Notes under the pieces: model-generated
The model's database searches: none
What the model was told of the DNA's origin: nothing
What the model saw: only the letters and a program-made list of their open reading frames with translations
Assembly: GCA_029263415.1 (NCBI GenBank)
Contig: JAJCXN010000005.1
Location: 1 to 64,000 of the forward strand
DNA length: 64,000 nt
Origin: Acidobacteriota bacterium
GTDB lineage: Bacteria; Acidobacteriota; Thermoanaerobaculia; Multivoradales; Multivoraceae
Reading direction: 5' to 3'
In this document: positions 38,608 to 47,774 of the stretch, one piece after another
Layout: each line of letters starts with the position of its first letter
How positions within the stretch are numbered: the stretch's first letter is position 1
Program-made: the position numbers and the translations under genes

Positions 38608-39110
38608 TCAGATCCTCACGATGGCGCATTCCCGAGAGTTGCGGGTTCGATTGAAAGCCGGCAGGCATCCGGATGTTCAAACGTCCGCCGAAGATATAGA
38701 GAAAGTGGGCAGAACCCCAGCAAGAGACTGCCCGTTTCACAGGCCCGTATTGACCGCTATCCTATCGTCTGCTAGTCGGTGCTGCGAAGGGTTGCCCTGA
38801 GGAGGTCTGATTCACCACTTGAGTCTGACGCGCGGCTACGGGCCAGCACGCCGAAAGTGCCATCAGAGTGATCCACGGTCGTCGGCTTGACCAAGTGGTT
38901 TGAACCGCAACGATCAGGAGAGATTCTCGACGCTTGTTCAATGGTGCCCGTGGTCCGCTCGATCGAGCGGTAACGGGGGAGGCGCCGGTCAGGCTGAGTA
39001 GTTTGAGCAGGCGCCTGGTTCCCCTGCAGCGGCTCCACTGCAACCGCAACCCCGCGACGGTTCTCATGGCCCAATGGGCAACCACGACCGTGCCTTTCTG
39101 CCGAGCAGTG
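38608..39110. other. Intergenic region, nothing recognised
   Basis: This 0.5-kb stretch lies between the end of the fucosidase gene and the start of the diguanylate cyclase gene, both on the minus strand. The frames here read as shadow sequence with no motifs. It presumably contains the promoter of the diguanylate cyclase gene. I find no clear hairpin or RNA gene. Confidence 0.5.
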
Positions 39111-40703
39111 CTACTCCTCCGCATCCTCCGCCTGCTCAGTTTCCTCAGCCGACTCCTGACCCGAATCGAGAGAGAACACCGTTGGCTCTCGCTTGGAGTC
39201 GGCAGGCGCTGCGCTTTCGCTTCCTCTGCCCGCTGGCCGCCGCGAAGGGGCGAGGCGCAGGCCACCAGCTTCCCGACTGAGTTCGACTGGTATCTGATCA
39301 TCGACTCGCCGCAGGCGCTCCGCGTTGAGCAGCTTGGTGGCTGCACTCGGTGCGTTTTCGGTCTGAATCTGAACGCTGCCATCTGCCGCTGGCTCCAACG
39401 CAATCAGGTAGTCGCGGTTGGCACCGGATCGTGCACTCGTGGAACGGACTCCCTCGAGTCCTTGAAACGGACCGTACGTGGTTTCGTAGATCGCCTCGCC
39501 GAATCGCTCCAGCCAGGCTCCGACTTTCAACGCACGCTGCGTTTCAGGCTCCGGCAACGTGCCCTCCGGAGTTGGGCCGATGTTGAGCAACAGATTGCCT
39601 CCACCGCTCACTACATCGATCAGGGTGCCCAGCAGCTGTTCTGCAGACTTGAGCGCACGATGTTTGGGATCAAACGACCACGTTGCACCTACGGTGAGGC
39701 AGGTCTCCCAGGGCTGAAACCGCGCCTGTTCAGGATACCGCTCGGTAGGAAATCGAGAGCGCACTGACTGTTCCAGTAGGCGGGCGAACGCCTCGGGTTC
39801 GGTACCGCTGGCGATCATCTCCATCACCGCGCGCAGCTGCTCTGCACTGATCTCCGTCGCGGGACGTTCTCTGCGAACCGGAATTCCACTGGGTACGGCC
39901 TGCTCGGGTGTGACGTAGTCAGCATACTTCGCGCCAAGGCGGTCGTTGATCAGGCACCTTGGTTGAAGCTCGTGAACGCGAGCAAGCAAACGCTCCGGTT
40001 GATATCGATCGTGCTCGAACAGCCCATCAAACCAGAGCACCGCAATGTCCCCGTATTTCGTAAGCAGGGTCTCGAGTTGAGCCTCCATGGTGTCGACGTA
40101 TTCAGACCACTGCGGCCGCTCCGGTTCGCCAATCCAGTTCTGCGCAACAGGCTTGGAGGTATCACGGTAGCCGGGGTGATGCATGTCGGGTGGCGAGTAG
40201 TAGAGGCCTAGCGGCATGCCATCGCGAGCGCAGGCCTCGGCCAACTCGCCGATCAGGTCGCGACCTCGAGCGCCGACCGTGGACTTGTAATTGGTACCGG
40301 GCGCATCGAACAAGCAGTAGCCATCATGGTGCTTAGCCGTGATCACCAGATACCGCATGCCACAACGACGTGCGGTCGCTACCCACTCGTCCGGCCGATA
40401 CTCGCGGGGATCAAAGCTCTTGGCCAAGTCCACATAGTCCGCTTCGTCGATGCGTTGATCAGGACCGAGCAAGGCAGTTAGACCCGGCACCATGATCGGC
40501 CAAGAAGCCTCTACTCCGGCAATGGAATACGGGCCCCAGTGCATGAACAGGCCAAACTTGGCATTGAGGAACCAGTCGAGCCGAGCATCTGTTTGGCTGG
40601 GGGCGCTCAGGGCAGAGTTGACCGCAGAAGCCGGCCTCATCGCGGTCAAGGCTCCACCGGCCAGTGTCGCGAGAATCAAGTCGCGTCGCGTGGGTTCGGG
40701 CAT
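39111..40703 (-). CDS. GH29 alpha-L-fucosidase, Tat-exported
   Basis: A 530-aa glycoside hydrolase of family 29, which removes alpha-L-fucose from glycans with retention of configuration. The N-terminus (TRRDLILATLAGGALTA) is a Tat-type signal. GH29 landmarks follow in order: KFGLFMHWGPYS, the LVITAKHHDGYCLFD stretch, GLYYSPPDMHHPGY, and VLWFDGLF with the expected nucleophile Asp226. The usual C-terminal beta-sandwich is short; instead the protein ends in a polar, Glu/Ala-rich tail (~480-530) that looks disordered. It is transcribed divergently from the seven-repeat secreted protein. Substrate specificity cannot be read from the sequence. Scavenging of fucosylated polysaccharides is likely. 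Confidence 0.93.
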   Translation of the reverse strand: MPEPTRRDLILATLAGGALTAMRPASAVNSALSAPSQTDARLDWFLNAKFGLFMHWGPYSIAGVEASWPIMVPGLTALLGPDQRIDEADYVDLAKSFDPREYRPDEWVATARRCGMRYLVITAKHHDGYCLFDAPGTNYKSTVGARGRDLIGELAEACARDGMPLGLYYSPPDMHHPGYRDTSKPVAQNWIGEPERPQWSEYVDTMEAQLETLLTKYGDIAVLWFDGLFEHDRYQPERLLARVHELQPRCLINDRLGAKYADYVTPEQAVPSGIPVRRERPATEISAEQLRAVMEMIASGTEPEAFARLLEQSVRSRFPTERYPEQARFQPWETCLTVGATWSFDPKHRALKSAEQLLGTLIDVVSGGGNLLLNIGPTPEGTLPEPETQRALKVGAWLERFGEAIYETTYGPFQGLEGVRSTSARSGANRDYLIALEPAADGSVQIQTENAPSAATKLLNAERLRRVDDQIPVELSREAGGLRLAPSRRPAGRGSESAAPADSKREPTVFSLDSGQESAEETEQAEDAEE

Positions 40704-41048
40704 TTGTGAGTCTCACTTTCAGTGTCAGCCTTGACGGTACTCGGTCTGAATAGAAGGGGCAAGAACTCCGCCGACCGATCTCCAGGAAGCCTCGGTAGCG
40801 GGGTACGCGGTATATCGATCTACCGTCGGCGCGGAGCAAGCGGATGTCTGAACTGAACACACGGAATTGCGAACGGAGCTAGCGGTCCACGCCCTATGAG
40901 CAGCTACCGCGGTGCTAGACACAGCTTTGGGGATCGGCAACACTCCACTACTGTCAAAGATCCCATCTCAGAAGCCCCGGCGGAGACCAAGACCTGCAAG
41001 ACCTGCAAGGCAATGTCGCTGGCTCGAGCCCTCGGAAGTGAAATCTCT
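40704..41048. promoter_or_regulatory. Divergent intergenic region
   Basis: This 345-bp region must hold the outward promoters of the fucosidase gene (minus) and the seven-repeat secreted protein gene (plus). A TTGACG near 40728 could be a -35 element, but no well-spaced -10 is convincing. The in-frame extension of the plus-strand gene back to 40896 lacks protein-like features, so I treat it as non-coding. Confidence 0.4.
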
Positions 41049-42551
41049 ATGCGCAAGAAGAACCTGTTCGTTGCTGTTGTCCTCTTTTCGGCCCAACTCT
41101 GGTGCGCCCTAGCGCACGCGCAGATCGAGGTTGGAGACAACGACTTCCGAATCAGCTTTACCGGCAATCTTGCTGGTCCGGATGCCGCACACGCCGCGAT
41201 AGCTTACAACCCGACCGACGACGAGTACCTCGTGGTCTATTCTGCCTCCGCGGTTTTTGTCGGCCCCGGCTTGTTCGACCGGCGCGTGATCTTGGCGAAG
41301 CTGGTCGATGCCACCACAGGTGCTGTTAGCAGTGATTTCTCTATGGTCAGCACTTCTTCCTCTTCTGGTCGACAAGCACGCTCCCCGGCCGCTGTCTACA
41401 ACAGTGCGAATAACGAGTTTCTGGTGGTGTGGCAAGAAGACGATGGCGCCGGATTCGTTGAAGGCGACTTCGAGATCTTCGGCCAGATCCTTGCCAGCAA
41501 CCTCGCTCATCTCGGGGACAGTTTTCGCATCAGTGACATGGGAGGCACCGGACAGAACCCCTTTGGCGCCTCCGATCCGGCAGTCGCCTTTAACAGTGTG
41601 GAGAACGAATATCTCGTCGTCTGGAGCGGCGACGACAACGTCGGCGGATTGGTTGCCTTCGAACACGAGATCTTCGGCCAGCGACTCGACGAGAACGGCG
41701 CCGCACAAGGAAACAACGACTTTCGCATCAGTGACGTGGGAGGCACCGGAGATACCCTTTTTGACGCCTTCCATCCGGCAGTCGCGTTCAACAGTGTGGA
41801 AAACGAGTATCTCGTCGTCTGGGACAGCAACGACGACGTCGGCGGATTGGTGGCCAGCAAATTTGAGATTCTCGGCCAACGACTCAGCGAGATTGGCACC
41901 GCACAAGGAGACAACGACTTTCGCATCAGCGACATGGGAGCCACCGGAGCAGAGCTCAATTTTAGCGCCTTCCGGCCGGCAGTCGCCTTCAACAGTGCGG
42001 AGAACGAGTACCTCGTCGTCTGGCACGGCGACGACGACGTTGGAGGCCTGGTTCGCTTCGAACTTGAGATCTTCGGTCAACGACTCGACGAAAACGGCGC
42101 AGAACAAGGAAACAACGACTTTCGCATCAGTGACACGGGAGGCACCGGAGACAACTCTTTTGGCACCTCCGATCCGGCAGTCGCCTTCAACAGTGTGGAC
42201 AACGAGTATCTCGTCGTCTGGTATGCCGATGACAACGTCGGCGGATTGGTGAACAACGAACGTGAGATCTTCGGCCAACGACTCAACGAGAGCGGCGCAG
42301 CACAAGGGAGCAACGACTTTCGCATCAGTGACATGGGAGGCACCGGAGATAACCCATTTGACGCCTTCGGGCCGGCGGTCGCGTTCAGTTCTGCGGGAAA
42401 CCAGTTCCTCGTCGTCTGGGAGGGCGACGACGACGCGGGCACACTTGCTGACGATGACTTCGAGATTTACGGCCAACGACTCGCAAAGCCCCTTTTTGCC
42501 GACGGCTTCGAGTCAGGTGACACTTCGGCCTGGAGCGCGAGTACGCCCTAG
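41049..42551 (+). CDS. Secreted seven-repeat (propeller-like) protein with FADGFESGDTSAW tail
   Basis: A 500-aa exported protein starting at ATG 41049. GGAAG at 41034-41038 is a likely ribosome binding site, and a clean Sec signal (LFVAVVLFSAQLWCALAHAQ) follows at once. The body has about seven repeats of ~66-67 residues. Five are nearly identical, with DNA periods of 198, 198, 201 and 198 bp measured at the TTTCGCATC word (41523, 41721, 41919, 42120, 42318). Each carries DFRISDxGGTG, then AVAFNSxxNEYLVVW, then EIFGQRL. Seven blade-sized units suggest a beta-propeller (inference). The protein ends FADGFESGDTSAWSASTP, a tail recurring on secreted proteins of several Gram-negative lineages and possibly a sorting signal. 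Function unknown. Confidence 0.88.
   Translation: MRKKNLFVAVVLFSAQLWCALAHAQIEVGDNDFRISFTGNLAGPDAAHAAIAYNPTDDEYLVVYSASAVFVGPGLFDRRVILAKLVDATTGAVSSDFSMVSTSSSSGRQARSPAAVYNSANNEFLVVWQEDDGAGFVEGDFEIFGQILASNLAHLGDSFRISDMGGTGQNPFGASDPAVAFNSVENEYLVVWSGDDNVGGLVAFEHEIFGQRLDENGAAQGNNDFRISDVGGTGDTLFDAFHPAVAFNSVENEYLVVWDSNDDVGGLVASKFEILGQRLSEIGTAQGDNDFRISDMGATGAELNFSAFRPAVAFNSAENEYLVVWHGDDDVGGLVRFELEIFGQRLDENGAEQGNNDFRISDTGGTGDNSFGTSDPAVAFNSVDNEYLVVWYADDNVGGLVNNEREIFGQRLNESGAAQGSNDFRISDMGGTGDNPFDAFGPAVAFSSAGNQFLVVWEGDDDAGTLADDDFEIYGQRLAKPLFADGFESGDTSAWSASTP
41523..42480 (+). repeat. Tandem 198-201-bp coding repeats
   Basis: Five high-identity copies, plus more diverged copies upstream, encode the blade-like units of the secreted protein. 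Nucleotide similarity is high even at many third positions, which suggests recent expansion or ongoing gene conversion. Copy-number variation between strains is plausible. Confidence 0.85.
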
Positions 42552-42703
42552 CTCTGACTCTCTGGTATCGCGCCAAAGATCATAGGCCTCCAGCCACCAG
42601 AGAAGAAATGCGCGAAGGGTGCGGCAGTTCGTCAAGAACATCAACGCCGCAGTAGCGAGATTCGAGATCGCCTGAGACCCCAGGACGACCTGGCGGAGCC
42701 TTC

Positions 42704-43813
42704 TCAGCGAGGCGAATCCCTCGCGGTATCCTCCGCTTCCGATTCGAGCAGCCGAGCACCACGCAGCACGTTCACCATGGCGTAGTTGCCTTCGTGGCAC
42801 GCGTATTCATAAACCCGGTCCTCGCTCGCTCGCCATAGATACTCGCCCGACCAAGGCATCGTCCAGACCGACTCATCTTCCACTGTAAAGCTGTAGAGCA
42901 GGTCGTTGCTGGCCAACTTGGTGAAGCGCTCAACCACGTGTCGATTGGTGGAGCCACCGCCGCGGAAGTCCTCGTATGGCAGGAAGTTGGTGGTGTCGAC
43001 CACCAGCGTGTCGCCCTCCCATGAGCCGATTGAGTCGCCCAGCCAATGCCTGACTTCGGAGCCTGGATGTTCCGAATTCATGCGCACAATGCGGGCGTCG
43101 TGCACCATCTCGAGCAGGATCATGACGTGGTCTTCGGTCTGCACAATTCTTTTGAAGTTGTTGTAGAGCGCAGGCAGCGTCGGGGCGACACCGGTGAAGC
43201 CCACCAGACAGCGCTCGCGTAGCGGCAGCGATTCAGGATCGTCATAGGGGCCTGCTCCAATCACGTCCACCCACCAGGCAGTGCCGTCGTTCGGGCGAAA
43301 GCCTGCCAACTGAGCCATACGCCGTTTCCCAGCCTCAGGTGTCAAGGCCGGCAAGCGGCCGTTCGGAGGATCCGTCAAGATTGAGGTGGGGATTCTGCCG
43401 TCGATCACGTTGACGTCGGTACCGCGATCCATCCAAAACAGGTTGTACGCGCCCACGTTACCCGCACCGAACTCATTGCCTCCAGTGGCCGTCTCCTCCA
43501 GGCCCACCACCTTGGCACCGCCCTGAGGCGGCGCCTCGCGGTCAGCATTGGAGAGCGCTGCTCCTTTCTCTTGGAGCCCGCGTTCGCGAGCAGCAACTGC
43601 TTCCGCTTCCTCCAACGTGAAGAACGCTTTGTTGCCGTACTGAGGTGGCCGCTCCAAGGGAGTCAACGTAGCGGCGTTGTAGTTGCCGGCCAGGTCGGGC
43701 TGGCCGCCGGGCGTACGAGCGATCACATCGTCTTGCGCCCAGAGTCTGGGAGCCAAAGCCATAGTGATCGCTAGAGAAAGAACGGCGACGAAGAGGCCCG
43801 TGGTTCGCTTCAT
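42704..43813 (-). CDS. Secreted protein of unknown function
   Basis: 369 aa from ATG 43813. This start is chosen because a Sec signal (TTGLFVAVLSLAITMALAPRLWAQ) follows it directly, whereas an in-frame extension to 43927 adds only unstructured residues. The mature part begins with ARTPGGQPDLAGNYNAATLTPLERP and contains many Trp/Asp/Gly-rich motifs (FWMDRGTD, WLGDSIGSWEGDTLVVDTTNF, EYACHEGNYAM). This composition is typical of an uncharacterised exported family that I have seen described only as hypothetical in soil and marine Gram-negatives. No catalytic motif is obvious. It is convergent with the seven-repeat gene, with 152 bp between them. Confidence 0.85.
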   Translation of the reverse strand: MKRTTGLFVAVLSLAITMALAPRLWAQDDVIARTPGGQPDLAGNYNAATLTPLERPPQYGNKAFFTLEEAEAVAARERGLQEKGAALSNADREAPPQGGAKVVGLEETATGGNEFGAGNVGAYNLFWMDRGTDVNVIDGRIPTSILTDPPNGRLPALTPEAGKRRMAQLAGFRPNDGTAWWVDVIGAGPYDDPESLPLRERCLVGFTGVAPTLPALYNNFKRIVQTEDHVMILLEMVHDARIVRMNSEHPGSEVRHWLGDSIGSWEGDTLVVDTTNFLPYEDFRGGGSTNRHVVERFTKLASNDLLYSFTVEDESVWTMPWSGEYLWRASEDRVYEYACHEGNYAMVNVLRGARLLESEAEDTARDSPR

Positions 43814-44351
43814 GGTGTGCTCTCGATATGTGGAGGTGTGACCGCAGAATAGCCTAAGCCTCGAACTCCAAAGAGCAGAATGGCTGTTGATCGTGGCCGG
43901 CGTTAGCGGCCGAGGTCCCTCGGCCATTGAGCCGCAACGGGAACTGACAGACGACGAATCGCAATGTCCGAGTGGACTTCACCTAATGCCCAAACTCGGC
44001 GCCTTTCGTACAGAGCAGCTCCCAGCGACGCTCTTGCCAGAAGCTCCGCACTCCAGGCGGCGCCACCATACTCATTCATGCGAAGGTTTTTGGGACTCAG
44101 TTCGTCTGGTTCGTCAGGTTCGTCATTTCTTCAGGTAGCGAGGTTCGTGAGCTTCGTCACGTTGCAGGTCACCAATTTCTCAACGCCTCTCACCACGCCT
44201 CTCCTCGACGGCACACGCAAGAGTCCGTGGCCTTTCTGTCCCTCTCCTAAGCCCCGCAGCGAGCGGAACGCACGACAATTATTCGCTGGCTTGGCAGCCA
44301 GTGCTTAGTGGAGCGTTGACCGAGCCGCGCCCGGCTGCGGCGTGCCAGCCA
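43814..44351. other. Intergenic region with short tandem units and fold-back
   Basis: A 0.54-kb non-coding stretch between two minus-strand genes. It contains three 9-bp units of TTCGTCWGG type at 44101-44127 and, at its right edge, a long fold-back that runs into the stop codon of the next gene (44303-44357). No ORF here has protein-like features. Confidence 0.5.
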
Positions 44352-44357
44352 CTAAGC
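44303..44357 (-). terminator. Candidate terminator or structured repeat
   Basis: GCTTAGTGG (44303-44311) pairs perfectly with CCACTAAGC (44349-44357). An inner hairpin, AGCCG/CGGCT, lies in the loop, and TGGCT..AGCCA flanks it at 44287-44300. The right arm overlaps the stop codon of the small membrane-protein gene, as expected for a transcription-end structure. No U-tract follows, so factor-independent termination is uncertain. Confidence 0.35.
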
Positions 44358-44750
44358 ATCAAAGGCTCCCTTCGGCGGCCAGGTTGCAACAACCGCGGCC
44401 AGAGCCGGAATAACCACGAGGCCAAGTTCGAGTGTCACCGTTGAAGTGGTTCCCTTGAGGATCATTGACGTGTGCAGCAGGCCGTGGAGCCCCAAGAAGA
44501 TGGCACCGATCAGGCCGGCCGCCCACAGTTTCGACCGCCAGGCGAACAGACCCAGGCCCACTCCAGAGGCGATGAACGCAAAGCCGATGTCGAGCACAAA
44601 GTGTGGGTTGAACGGACCGGTTTCAGTGACGCCCGGTATCGTTTCGTACCAGAACCTGGGGCCTGCAACCATACTGACGCCGTTGACCGCAGACAGAAGC
44701 CCTACGACCCCTGCAATACCTCGTCTCCACTCGCTTGTGTTGTTTGCCAT
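44352..44750 (-). CDS. Small four-helix membrane protein
   Basis: About 132 aa from ATG 44750. That ATG has an ideal ribosome binding site (AAGGAGGA on the coding strand, 7-nt spacer), while the ATG at 44756 sits too close to it. Four hydrophobic segments are visible: GIAGVVGLLSAVNGVSMVA, VLDIGFAFIASGVGLGLFAW, AAGLIGAIFLGLHGLLHT and LELGLVVIPALAAVVATW. It resembles DoxX/DUF4345-like small integral membrane proteins but I would not name the family. A stable hairpin follows the stop. Probably monocistronic. Confidence 0.82.
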   Translation of the reverse strand: MANNTSEWRRGIAGVVGLLSAVNGVSMVAGPRFWYETIPGVTETGPFNPHFVLDIGFAFIASGVGLGLFAWRSKLWAAGLIGAIFLGLHGLLHTSMILKGTTSTVTLELGLVVIPALAAVVATWPPKGAFDA

Positions 44751-45299
44751 CGGCATTCCTCCTTCAATTGATCCCAATAGACGACGCAAGCGTAAGTATG
44801 GATGGGCTCGCTGCCTTTTCTCGTCTCGGATCATTACTCCATCGTCAATCCAGCACCAACCCAGAGCAGAGCGGTGCCAGCAATCTGCTTGATGCGTATG
44901 TTCTCATGCCCCCCAAACTTCGTTTCACCGAACGAGAAAACTCCTCCGCCTCATCACGGGCTCACAAGGCGCCGCCACCCCTCAACGTTGGGTAGTCACC
45001 GCTGGGGCGTAGCCTGGCTTCACCCGCACCGGCCCTACATCAACGAGATCGAACGCCCACGGCACGGCCCCCAGACCAAACACCACCTGATCCCCAAAAA
45101 TAGTCTCGGCCCGCAGGTTCTAGAGGACCGCGAAACAACCAAGATCAGCACACCGTCTCAGCATCGACACGGGACTTCAGCCCTACCGGGCTGGTAGATT
45201 CCGGCCACTAGCAGGCGCTGCCGCCTTATCTCTCGCACCCACCCCACTCCAGGACAGCACTTGCCTCACGCTGACTGGACATTCTTCTCGGAGCCCACA
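44751..45299. other. Divergent intergenic region
   Basis: This 0.55-kb stretch lies between the small membrane-protein gene (minus) and the DUF5916 gene (plus) and must contain both promoters. The only structure seen is a perfect 6-bp hairpin with a TACC loop at 45178-45193 (CAGCCC/GGGCTG). No gene is supported. Confidence 0.5.
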
Positions 45300-47558
45300 G
45301 TGTCCTGCTGTCTCAAGCACGGCTTGCCGCGCACTTGTTGTGCTGTGCATCCACACTCTGTGCGTCGCGCCCCACGTGTCGCCGCACTCTTTGCCACCAG
45401 CTTCTTCAGCCTCGCCGTCGCTGCGACGGGCCAAGAGGTGGTCATTCAAGACCTGCCGCGTCCAGTCCTCGCCGCTCTACCTCTGTCCACGGATGAGGCG
45501 CCCATCGTCGACGGCATTCTCGACGACGCTGCCTGGGAGCGCGCCGACCGCGGTGGCGATTTCATGCAGCGTGAGCCGCAGGACGGCATCCCTGCGTCGC
45601 AGCGAACCGAATTCCAGGTCGCGTTCACCCCTTCCGCCCTCTACGTGGCGGGCCGCGTCTACGACACCGATCCCGACCTGATCATCGCCAAAGAGATGGG
45701 ACGAGACTCGGGGATCCGCAATGACGATGGTTTCTCCTTCATCCTCGACACCTTCTTGGATCGGCGTAACGGCTTCTTCTTCGAGACCAACCCCAACGGA
45801 GCCAAGAGCGACGCACTGATCACGGACGAAGGTGCCAATAGCAACTTCGAGTGGGACGGGGTGTGGAAGGTGCGCAGCCGAGTCACCAGTGACGGATGGG
45901 TGACGGAGTTCGAGATTCCCTTCTCTACCCTCCGCTTTGATCCTTCTCAATCTAGTTGGGGCATGCAGGTTTCGCGTAGCGTCAGGCGCCACAATGAATC
46001 CACCTACTGGGCTCCGCTGCCGCAACAGTTCAACGGCTTCCGCATCTCGAGCGCCGGCACCATCGAGGGGCTTTCTGGTCTTGAGCCTTCGCAGCAGCTC
46101 GACATCAAACCTTTCGTGGTCGCTTCGAGTACTCAATCGCGCGAGTTGGGAAACTCTGACGACGCCGATGTCGGCCTCGACTTGAAGTGGGGCATCACCA
46201 AGTCGATGAGGCTAGACGCCACCTACAACACAGATTTTGCTGAAACGGAAGTCGATGATCAACAGATCAATCTGACCCGGTTCTCCTTGTTCTTCCCTGA
46301 AAAGCGCGAGTTCTTTCTGGAGAATGCGGGCATCTTTGAGTTCGGAACGCCCACAGGTCGGCGCGGCGGCGGCGGTGGCAACCTGTTCAAGGGTTTTTTC
46401 TCGCGACGCATCGGCATCGATAGCGAGGGTACTGAAGCGCCGGTGGAGTGGGGCGCGCGACTCACTGGCCGAGCCGGGGAATGGAATCTAGGCGTGCTCT
46501 CGGTCGAGGTCGACGAGACCGAATTCGACGGTGCCACCAGCTTTCAAGTTGTACGCGCAAAACGAAACATCGGCAAGCGCTCTTCGATCGGCGCCCTGAT
46601 GACCCGGCGCGACGAGAGCGGTCCCGAACAGAATCAGTTGGTTGGCGTCGACTTCAGTATCAAGCCAACTGATGATCTCAACTTTAGTGGCTACTACGCC
46701 GCATCAGACGATGAGACCGCCGATGGCGAAGTGAGCGACGAGACAGTTGGTCTTAGCGGCAACTACGACACCAGAGAGTGGAAGGCTCGCCTCAACGTGC
46801 TGGAGATCGGAGAAGATTTCACCCCAGGCGTAGGCTTCTTGAGGCGCGACAACATCCGTCGCTACGAGAGTGAAGTCGAATATGAGCCGATCATCAACAA
46901 GCGCAGTATTCGTAACCTCCGGTTCGGACTGCAGAGCGAGTACATCTCGGACTTGCAAGGGCGCATGGAATCTCGCGAGGTGCGCTACAGCTTCTTGGGA
47001 CTGCGTAACTACCAAGGCGACGGCATGTTCCTCTCAGTTACCGAGCAGACCGAACGTCTGTTCGAAGACTTCGAAATCTCAGAGGGCATTGTCATTCCAA
47101 CCGGTCGCCACGACGCCGACCCTCGGATCTCGCTGTTCTTGAACAGCGCCAACAGCCGGGCGCTCTCATTCAGGCTGTTCGGCGGCACCGGTGGATTCTT
47201 CAACGGCACTCGCGACAACGTGTCCCTCACCACCACCCTGCGCCCGAACCGTTTCGTGCGCTCAGAGACTCAGATCGACCTCAACAAGGTGTCTCTGCCG
47301 AGTGGCTCGTTCGACAGCAATCTCTACCGTCAACGCGTTTCGTTCAACCTGAACCCTAAGATGCTGTTTAATGCGCTGATCCAGTACAACGAGAACAGTG
47401 ACGCGCTAGGACTCAACTTGCGCTTCAATTGGATCTATCGACCGGGTGCCGACCTCTTTGTGGTCTTCAATCAAACCTGGAACGCTCCCAATGCCAACGA
47501 CGCGACCCGCGAAGACCGTCAGATCGTGGTCAAGTTCACCTACTTGTTTCATCAGTAG
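45300..47558 (+). CDS. DUF5916 outer-membrane protein with CBM9-like domain
   Basis: About 752 aa. I chose GTG 45300 because GGAG at 45290-45293 lies 6 nt upstream; an in-frame TTG at 45261 is less likely. A signal-type segment (VAALFATSFFSLAVAATGQ) is followed by a CBM9-like domain opening with PIVDGILDDAAWERA and continuing through GFFFETNPNGAKSDALI to WVTEFEIPFSTLRF. The rest is strand-rich with alternating aromatic residues, starting around DIKPFVVASSTQSRE and ending with RQIVVKFTYLFHQ, as expected for the DUF5916 barrel that terminates in an aromatic residue. A glycine cluster (GRRGGGGGN) lies within a plug-like loop. Location in the outer membrane and handling of carbohydrate or peptide substrates are family-based inference. 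Confidence 0.88.
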   Translation: MSCCLKHGLPRTCCAVHPHSVRRAPRVAALFATSFFSLAVAATGQEVVIQDLPRPVLAALPLSTDEAPIVDGILDDAAWERADRGGDFMQREPQDGIPASQRTEFQVAFTPSALYVAGRVYDTDPDLIIAKEMGRDSGIRNDDGFSFILDTFLDRRNGFFFETNPNGAKSDALITDEGANSNFEWDGVWKVRSRVTSDGWVTEFEIPFSTLRFDPSQSSWGMQVSRSVRRHNESTYWAPLPQQFNGFRISSAGTIEGLSGLEPSQQLDIKPFVVASSTQSRELGNSDDADVGLDLKWGITKSMRLDATYNTDFAETEVDDQQINLTRFSLFFPEKREFFLENAGIFEFGTPTGRRGGGGGNLFKGFFSRRIGIDSEGTEAPVEWGARLTGRAGEWNLGVLSVEVDETEFDGATSFQVVRAKRNIGKRSSIGALMTRRDESGPEQNQLVGVDFSIKPTDDLNFSGYYAASDDETADGEVSDETVGLSGNYDTREWKARLNVLEIGEDFTPGVGFLRRDNIRRYESEVEYEPIINKRSIRNLRFGLQSEYISDLQGRMESREVRYSFLGLRNYQGDGMFLSVTEQTERLFEDFEISEGIVIPTGRHDADPRISLFLNSANSRALSFRLFGGTGGFFNGTRDNVSLTTTLRPNRFVRSETQIDLNKVSLPSGSFDSNLYRQRVSFNLNPKMLFNALIQYNENSDALGLNLRFNWIYRPGADLFVVFNQTWNAPNANDATREDRQIVVKFTYLFHQ

Positions 47559-47678
47559 CGGTCGGCGATCAGCCCGTGGTTGCGTGGTCCATCGCGATAG
47601 TTCGGGCCTCGCTCAGATTTGGCGCTGGCCGGTGCGATTCAAAACCAGCAAACTTTGACGAATGGCTGCCAGCTAGCT

Positions 47679-47723
47679 CGGCCATACTTGGGTCGGCCAT
47701 ACGTGGGTTGGCCATACGTGGGT
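47679..47723. repeat. Three 15-bp tandem repeats
   Basis: Units of YGGCCATACKTGGGT lie end to end in the spacer between two convergent genes, followed by a truncated fourth copy. It is probably a neutral minisatellite; no coding frame is implied. Confidence 0.75.
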
Positions 47724-47774
47724 TGGCCAGTTGGGCCGGCGGGCTAAGTTGCTGCGGTGCGGCTTCGGCACCGG

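Noticed and set aside
41109-42476. 455-codon open frame on the minus strand, opposite the seven-repeat protein
   Set aside because: It mirrors the tandem repeats of the plus-strand gene. The plus strand has the signal peptide, ribosome binding site and blade motifs, so the antisense frame is a repeat artefact.
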